Below, piece after piece: positions 5,908 through 9,168 of a stretch of 9,168 nucleotides of DNA. Position 1 is the stretch's first letter. Each line of letters begins with the position of its first letter. Below the pieces are notes generated by a model. That model did no database searches. It was not told the origin of the DNA and saw only the letters and a list, made by a program, of their open reading frames with translations. The translations under genes and the position numbers were made by a program. This DNA is from an uncultured Collinsella sp. (lineage in GTDB: Bacteria > Actinomycetota > Coriobacteriia > Coriobacteriales > Coriobacteriaceae), in the NCBI GenBank assembly GCA_900542235.1, contig UQNB01000078.1, forward strand, positions 1-9,168. The letters are read 5' to 3'.

Positions 5908-6519
5908 TTAGCTATTAAACCCATTGAACTTGAGATAGCTCATCAGATACGCCTTCGAAACGAAGGACGATACCGCACTGCGCACGAGCAACGATTCGCG
6001 CGTAACCTGATGTGCGGTATCGGGCACGGGAGTCTGCTCAACAGAAAACGCCGCACGAATCGATGCCTCGAGCTGATCGACAACATAATCGAAAGCCGTC
6101 GGAGCGTCGTAGCTCAAGCGCTGAATATTAAAGAGCGCCTGAACCGCAGCGATGGGCAGCACCTGCTTAAAGATACAAATGGCGATGAGACGCGCAATCT
6201 GCTCACGGCCATACTGCTTTTTAACCGGAGCAGGAACGAGGCCGACCTTTACGTAGTTATTGATCATCGATGGCGTGATAACGGGTTGCTCTACGCAAAT
6301 CGAAAGCGGCTCCATCCACAGCGCAACATATTCAATAACCTGATCGCGATAGAGCGTTACGTTGGGCAGCTGGTCATAGCGTGGCAGGCTCAACGCGTTG
6401 AGTTTACCCACCATATCGGACTGAATAAATGCATCCGGCAGAACCGTCGGCTGAATATCCTCAGGCTTAATGCTGACCGACGTATCGGACATCGGGATAA
6501 CATGTTTAGCATGGTTCAT
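5908..6519 (-). CDS. DUF1836 domain protein, probable DNA-binding regulator
   Basis: This 203-residue cytosolic protein belongs to DUF1836. The family block is visible at about 46-130: LPRYDQLPNVTLYRDQVIEY, then a QPVITPSMINNYVKVGLVP segment and KKQYGREQIARLIAICIFKQVLPI. The middle segment has the feel of a MerR-like helix-turn-helix followed by a wing, and the family is usually taken to be transcriptional regulators of unknown target. The remaining C-terminal part (about 140-203) is mostly helical without clear motifs. The start is ATG 6519-6517, with a G-rich GGGGG six bases upstream as a modest ribosome binding site; a second in-frame ATG ten codons in is less likely. It stands alone between the trxB terminator and the shared degV terminator. 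Confidence 0.82.
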   Translation of the reverse strand: MNHAKHVIPMSDTSVSIKPEDIQPTVLPDAFIQSDMVGKLNALSLPRYDQLPNVTLYRDQVIEYVALWMEPLSICVEQPVITPSMINNYVKVGLVPAPVKKQYGREQIARLIAICIFKQVLPIAAVQALFNIQRLSYDAPTAFDYVVDQLEASIRAAFSVEQTPVPDTAHQVTRESLLVRSAVSSFVSKAYLMSYLKFNGFNS

Positions 6520-6557
6520 AAGAGGCCCCCGTTCGTTTTCTATATTGTATTCTAGGT

Positions 6558-6587
6558 TATATAGTTTTGCATACTACATAGCCGCAA
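6558..6587 (-). promoter_or_regulatory. Candidate promoter for the DUF1836 gene
   Basis: On the minus strand TTGCGG (6587-6582) and TATATA (6563-6558) are separated by 18 bases in an AT-rich stretch just after the trxB terminator. TACAAT nearer the gene is an alternative -10 box. The choice is weakly supported. Confidence 0.3.
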
Positions 6588-6631
6588 AGTAAAAGTGGTT
6601 GGACGGCACATTGATGCACTGTCCAACCACT
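6583..6631 (-). terminator. Rho-independent terminator of trxB
   Basis: On the minus strand AGTGGTTGGAC (complement of 6621-6631) pairs with GTCCAACCACT (complement of 6594-6604) in a perfect 11-bp stem that extends inward by a G-T and a G-C pair. The RNA then runs into TTTTACTTT (6593-6585). The element is 42 bases past the trxB stop. Confidence 0.85.
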
Positions 6632-6673
6632 ATGTTTAAAGATAGCAACCTTACATAAGATATATTATCGTAC

Positions 6674-7612
6674 TTATCCGTGTAGGAAAGCGTATGCTCT
6701 GGTAGCCGCTATGGCTCCGTCCGAAACGGCGGTCACAACTTGGCGTAAACGCTTGGAACGGATATCGCCGGCAGCAAATAAGCCAGGCGTGCGGGTGGCC
6801 ATCGATTCGTCGGTCACAATACCGCCGTCGGGCGCCAGATCCACCAGATGCTCTACAAGCTCGGTATGGGGCTGCGTGCCAGCAAAGACAAATATGCCAA
6901 ACGAACCAGGATCGAAGGACTCGGAATAGGTGCCACCGGTAGCGTTGTCCTTAAACGTGATAGTCGTGGGCATGGTCTCGCCTGATAGTTCCACAATACT
7001 AGTTTGGTACCTAACTGAAATAGTATCTTTTGCGAGCACCTTTTGAACCACGCCATCGGGGGCACGGAACTGATCGCGGCGCAAGACGATGGTCACGTTG
7101 CTGGCGATTTCCGACAAGAACAGGGCTTCCTCGCAGGCAGCATTGCCGCCGCCGATGACAAAAACCTGCTTGCCGCGAAAGAACATGCCGTCGCACGTCG
7201 CGCAATACGAAACGCCGCGACCGCGATACGTATCCTCGCCAACAAAACCCGCAAATCGCGGCGTGGCACCCATGCAAGCGATAACACTCGAGGCCAACGT
7301 ATCGCCCGTATCATGATGCACCGTAAACAGCGCCGCATCCGCATCGTAATCGATACCCGTCACCATGCTCCATGTAACCTGCGCTCCCAGGCCCTCTGCA
7401 TGTTGCTGAAAACGCTCGCCAAGCTCGGCACCGCTCAAGAGCGGAATGCCCGGATAGTTCTCGACCTCATTGGTTGTGGCGATCTGTCCTCCCGACATGC
7501 CCTGTTCGATCACAGTCGTCGTGAGATTGGCACGCGCCGCATAAATGGCTGCGGCATAGCCCGCGGGGCCGCCGCCGATAATAGCAACATCGATCGGCTG
7601 ATGAGTAGTCAT
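6674..7612 (-). CDS. trxB: Thioredoxin reductase (NADPH, FAD)
   Basis: TrxB passes electrons from NADPH through FAD and a redox disulfide to thioredoxin in the cytosol. The 312 residues contain the N-terminal FAD dinucleotide-binding motif GGGPAG (13-18), the GGQIATTNEVENYPG segment (41-55), the redox-active CATC (Cys137, Cys140), the NADPH motif GGGNAA (154-159) and RRDQFRA (178-184). The C-terminal FAD site is GLFAAGDIR (277-285), followed by RQVVTAVSDGAIAA. The residue before RRD is Leu, where many TrxB proteins have His; the two Arg that select NADPH are kept. The start ATG 7612-7610 has a perfect AGGAGGT (7625-7619) six bases upstream. The frame is open much further upstream, but that part is antisense to the next gene. 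No thioredoxin gene is adjacent. Confidence 0.95.
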   Translation of the reverse strand: MTTHQPIDVAIIGGGPAGYAAAIYAARANLTTTVIEQGMSGGQIATTNEVENYPGIPLLSGAELGERFQQHAEGLGAQVTWSMVTGIDYDADAALFTVHHDTGDTLASSVIACMGATPRFAGFVGEDTYRGRGVSYCATCDGMFFRGKQVFVIGGGNAACEEALFLSEIASNVTIVLRRDQFRAPDGVVQKVLAKDTISVRYQTSIVELSGETMPTTITFKDNATGGTYSESFDPGSFGIFVFAGTQPHTELVEHLVDLAPDGGIVTDESMATRTPGLFAAGDIRSKRLRQVVTAVSDGAIAATRAYAFLHG

Positions 7613-7618
7613 GAAGAG

Positions 7619-7625
7619 ACCTCCT
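7619..7625 (-). promoter_or_regulatory. Consensus Shine-Dalgarno of trxB
   Basis: AGGAGGT on the minus strand lies six bases before the ATG at 7612. It fixes the trxB start and excludes the long upstream extension of the same frame. Confidence 0.9.
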
Positions 7626-7687
7626 GTCGAAAGATTGGCGTTCTTTGCGCTCATACCCAAATTTATGCGAACGTGACACTCATGCAC

Positions 7688-7693
7688 TACAAT
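7688..7693 (+). promoter_or_regulatory. Candidate -10 box for the glycosyltransferase gene
   Basis: TACAAT lies 36 bases before the ATG at 7730, in the divergent gap 7613-7729 shared with trxB. No convincing -35 hexamer is seen at 16-18 bases; GTGACA (7673-7678) is too close. Confidence 0.35.
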
Positions 7694-7729
7694 GATTCTC
7701 TGTGAAACAAAGATGAAGGGGAGATATCG

Positions 7730-9031
7730 ATGGATCAGACGCAGACGAGCGATGACGCTCCCCTGCTCACGCACAGCACTCCCCAATCGGGACAAACCAC
7801 GCTCTTGGCTCAGCAAAAACCTCTCGTGACTATCGTGCACGCCTCGGTCGGCTCGGGCCACAAGGCCGCCGCAAATGCGATTGCGCAGGCATTCGACCAC
7901 ATCCGCGGCACCAATGGCATCCCCGAGGATGTTGAGATTGAAGTGCTCGATATCCTTGATTTTGGACGCATAAAATTCGACGGCAACAAAACGGCCGCCT
8001 CGTTTACCGGCGCCACGCGCCCAATTTATGACTTGACCTGGCGTTATACCCTTACCGGACACCTGCTTTGGGGCGGTGGCACGGCATGGTCGCGCATCAT
8101 GTTCCCCGCATTTAACGAATACGTTCGAACTCGCAGGCCCATTGCCGTGGTCGCCACACATATCACGGCAGCCAACGTCGCCGTCGGCGCGCGCGTCATT
8201 ACGAGCATCGACTATCCCGTCATTTGCGTACCGACCGATTACGAGGTCGAGGGCTGGTGGCCCCATAAGGACACCGACCTATTCTGTGTGGCAAACGAGT
8301 TTATGGCCGAGACACTCCGTCCCCGTAAGGTTCCCGAGACCAAGATCCGCATTACGGGCATCCCCATTCGCGCCGGGTTTGATACGGACTACAACCGCGA
8401 GGAAGAACTCGAGAAGTTCAATCTCCCCACAGACAAGCTCGTTGTGCTGGTGATGGCCGGCGCCAGTTTGCCTCAACCGTACGTTCGCTTTCGCGCGGAG
8501 ATGGACCGCACCCTCCCCTTCCTGCGCAGCTTCGAGGACATGCACTTTGTCTTTTTGCCGGGCAAGGATGCCGAATATGCCACCCGTCTCAAAACGCTTT
8601 TCGATGCCATGAAACTCGAGGACGTCACGGTTCTTGACTACGTCGATGACATGGCAGCGCTTATGCACGGCTGTGACCTGGCAATCCTCAAATCTGGCGG
8701 ACTCACTGTTACCGAATGCCTGTGCGCACACCTGCCTATGATTCTGCTGGGCAAGTCATATGGCCAGGAAAAGGCCAACACCACCATGCTCACCGGCATG
8801 GGCGCCAGCATGCATGTCACGACCGCACGCGAGCTCATCGTGACACTGCGCCATCTCCACGATCATCCCGAATCGCTCAAGGCACTACTCATTAACGGCG
8901 AAGTGCTGCGCCGTCCACGCGCAGCCGAGGATATCGCCATCGCAACCATGGAACTTGCAGGCAAGCCCCAAAAGCGCAAACGAGCCTTCTGCCGCTTCTA
9001 CTGGGGCGAAAAACCAGCGCATATCCGCTAG
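7730..9031 (+). CDS. GT28-type glycosyltransferase, MGDG synthase/UgtP-like
   Basis: This is probably a membrane-associated glycosyltransferase that adds sugar from a UDP-sugar to diacylglycerol, making a glycolipid. The 433 residues have a hydrophilic tail (1-31), then the MGDG-synthase-like N-terminal domain (about 33-210) with HASVGSGHKAAANAI (37-51), the VPTDY element (167-171) and TGIPIRAGF (209-217). The C-terminal GT28 domain (about 236-400) includes VMAGAS (241-246), FLPGKD (275-280) and the nucleotide-sugar motif KSGGLTVTECL (321-331). The tail is basic (KPQKRKRAF, 412-420), which would suit membrane contact. The start ATG 7730 follows AAGGGGAG. It is divergent from trxB. It differs from MurG in carrying the lipid-glycosyltransferase N-terminal motifs, but the sugar, the acceptor and whether it acts repeatedly cannot be read from the sequence. 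Confidence 0.85.
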   Translation: MDQTQTSDDAPLLTHSTPQSGQTTLLAQQKPLVTIVHASVGSGHKAAANAIAQAFDHIRGTNGIPEDVEIEVLDILDFGRIKFDGNKTAASFTGATRPIYDLTWRYTLTGHLLWGGGTAWSRIMFPAFNEYVRTRRPIAVVATHITAANVAVGARVITSIDYPVICVPTDYEVEGWWPHKDTDLFCVANEFMAETLRPRKVPETKIRITGIPIRAGFDTDYNREEELEKFNLPTDKLVVLVMAGASLPQPYVRFRAEMDRTLPFLRSFEDMHFVFLPGKDAEYATRLKTLFDAMKLEDVTVLDYVDDMAALMHGCDLAILKSGGLTVTECLCAHLPMILLGKSYGQEKANTTMLTGMGASMHVTTARELIVTLRHLHDHPESLKALLINGEVLRRPRAAEDIAIATMELAGKPQKRKRAFCRFYWGEKPAHIR

Positions 9032-9044
9032 CGTCTTAAAGTCC

Positions 9045-9157
9045 GCTGTGGCGCAGGCCGCCCACACATATCATTCCATGCTCAAACATTCTCGCTTCGC
9101 TTCGCTCGCTGCGAAACTGCGCGTGGAACGATATGTGTGGGCGGCCTGCGCCACAGC
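9045..9157. repeat. 34-bp inverted repeat at the right edge
   Basis: Bases 9045-9078 and 9124-9157 are reverse complements over 34 bases with one mismatch (A9073 against C9129), around a 45-base loop that contains the run CTCGCTTCGCTTCGCTCGCT. It begins 13 bases after the glycosyltransferase stop. No T-run follows, so a simple intrinsic terminator is doubtful. It may be a dispersed repeat or a fold-back element. Confidence 0.8.
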
Positions 9158-9168
9158 TCGCTGCGAAA
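9104..9168. repeat. 13-bp direct repeat GCTCGCTGCGAAA, second copy at window end
   Basis: GCTCGCTGCGAAA occurs at 9104-9116, inside the loop of the inverted repeat, and again at 9156-9168, ending exactly at the last base of the window. The interleaving of direct and inverted copies suggests a member of a repeated intergenic family or a contig that ended in a repeat. Confidence 0.75.

Noticed and set aside
5875..6555. Plus-strand ORF of 226 codons
   Set aside because: It is antisense to the DUF1836 gene, begins inside the terminator hairpin and has no family match that I recognise.
7613..8266. 218-codon N-terminal extension of the thioredoxin reductase frame
   Set aside because: The extension is antisense to the glycosyltransferase and TrxB is already full length from the ATG at 7612, which has a perfect AGGAGGT.
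9045..9157. Right-edge inverted repeat as ends of an insertion sequence
   Set aside because: Only 45 bases lie between the arms, with no transposase. A hairpin or small repeat unit fits better.

Overview
The window looks like chromosomal DNA from a high-GC, anaerobic gut actinobacterium, most likely of class Coriobacteriia (Collinsella or a near relative). This is inferred from the proteins, not from a search. A GarA/OdhI-type FHA protein is followed directly by a Rv1828-type MerR protein, with a CDP-alcohol phosphatidyltransferase just upstream, an order remembered from mycobacterial genomes. DegV, DUF1836 and NlpC/P60 proteins are also present. No rRNA, tRNA, CRISPR array or transposase gene was seen.

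Layout. The left edge (1-580, minus strand) holds most of an ABC-transporter ATPase of the lantibiotic/bacitracin self-protection type, with a Glu in place of the Q-loop Gln. It is GC-richer than the rest and its last few codons stop looking like the family. A 396-base gap (581-976) carries a GC-rich hairpin, several palindromes and a 13-bp inverted repeat. A plus-strand cluster follows at 977-4790: phosphatidylglycerophosphate-synthase-like protein, GarA-like FHA protein, MerR-like regulator, adenine phosphoribosyltransferase interrupted by an in-frame TGA, and a secreted PcsB-like coiled-coil NlpC/P60 peptidoglycan hydrolase. It ends at a clear intrinsic terminator (4813-4852).

Next is a short regulatory region with a perfect 15-bp inverted repeat, a third copy of its half-site on the -10 box, and an 18-bp palindrome over the expected transcription start. 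This leads into a DegV-family fatty-acid-binding protein (4969-5835). A shared bidirectional hairpin separates degV from a convergent DUF1836 gene (5908-6519). Thioredoxin reductase (6674-7612, minus) has its own terminator and a strong Shine-Dalgarno, and is divergent from a GT28-type diacylglycerol glycosyltransferase-like gene (7730-9031). The window ends in a long inverted repeat interleaved with a 13-bp direct repeat.

Themes. Membrane lipid and envelope functions recur: phospholipid headgroup synthesis, fatty-acid binding, glycolipid synthesis and peptidoglycan hydrolysis. They sit beside an FHA phospho-switch protein and purine salvage. No complete novel system is evident. The points most worth a second look are the broken apt gene, the single-threonine GarA-like switch in a presumed anaerobe, the layered palindromes before degV, and the repeat structures at 792-848 and at the right edge.
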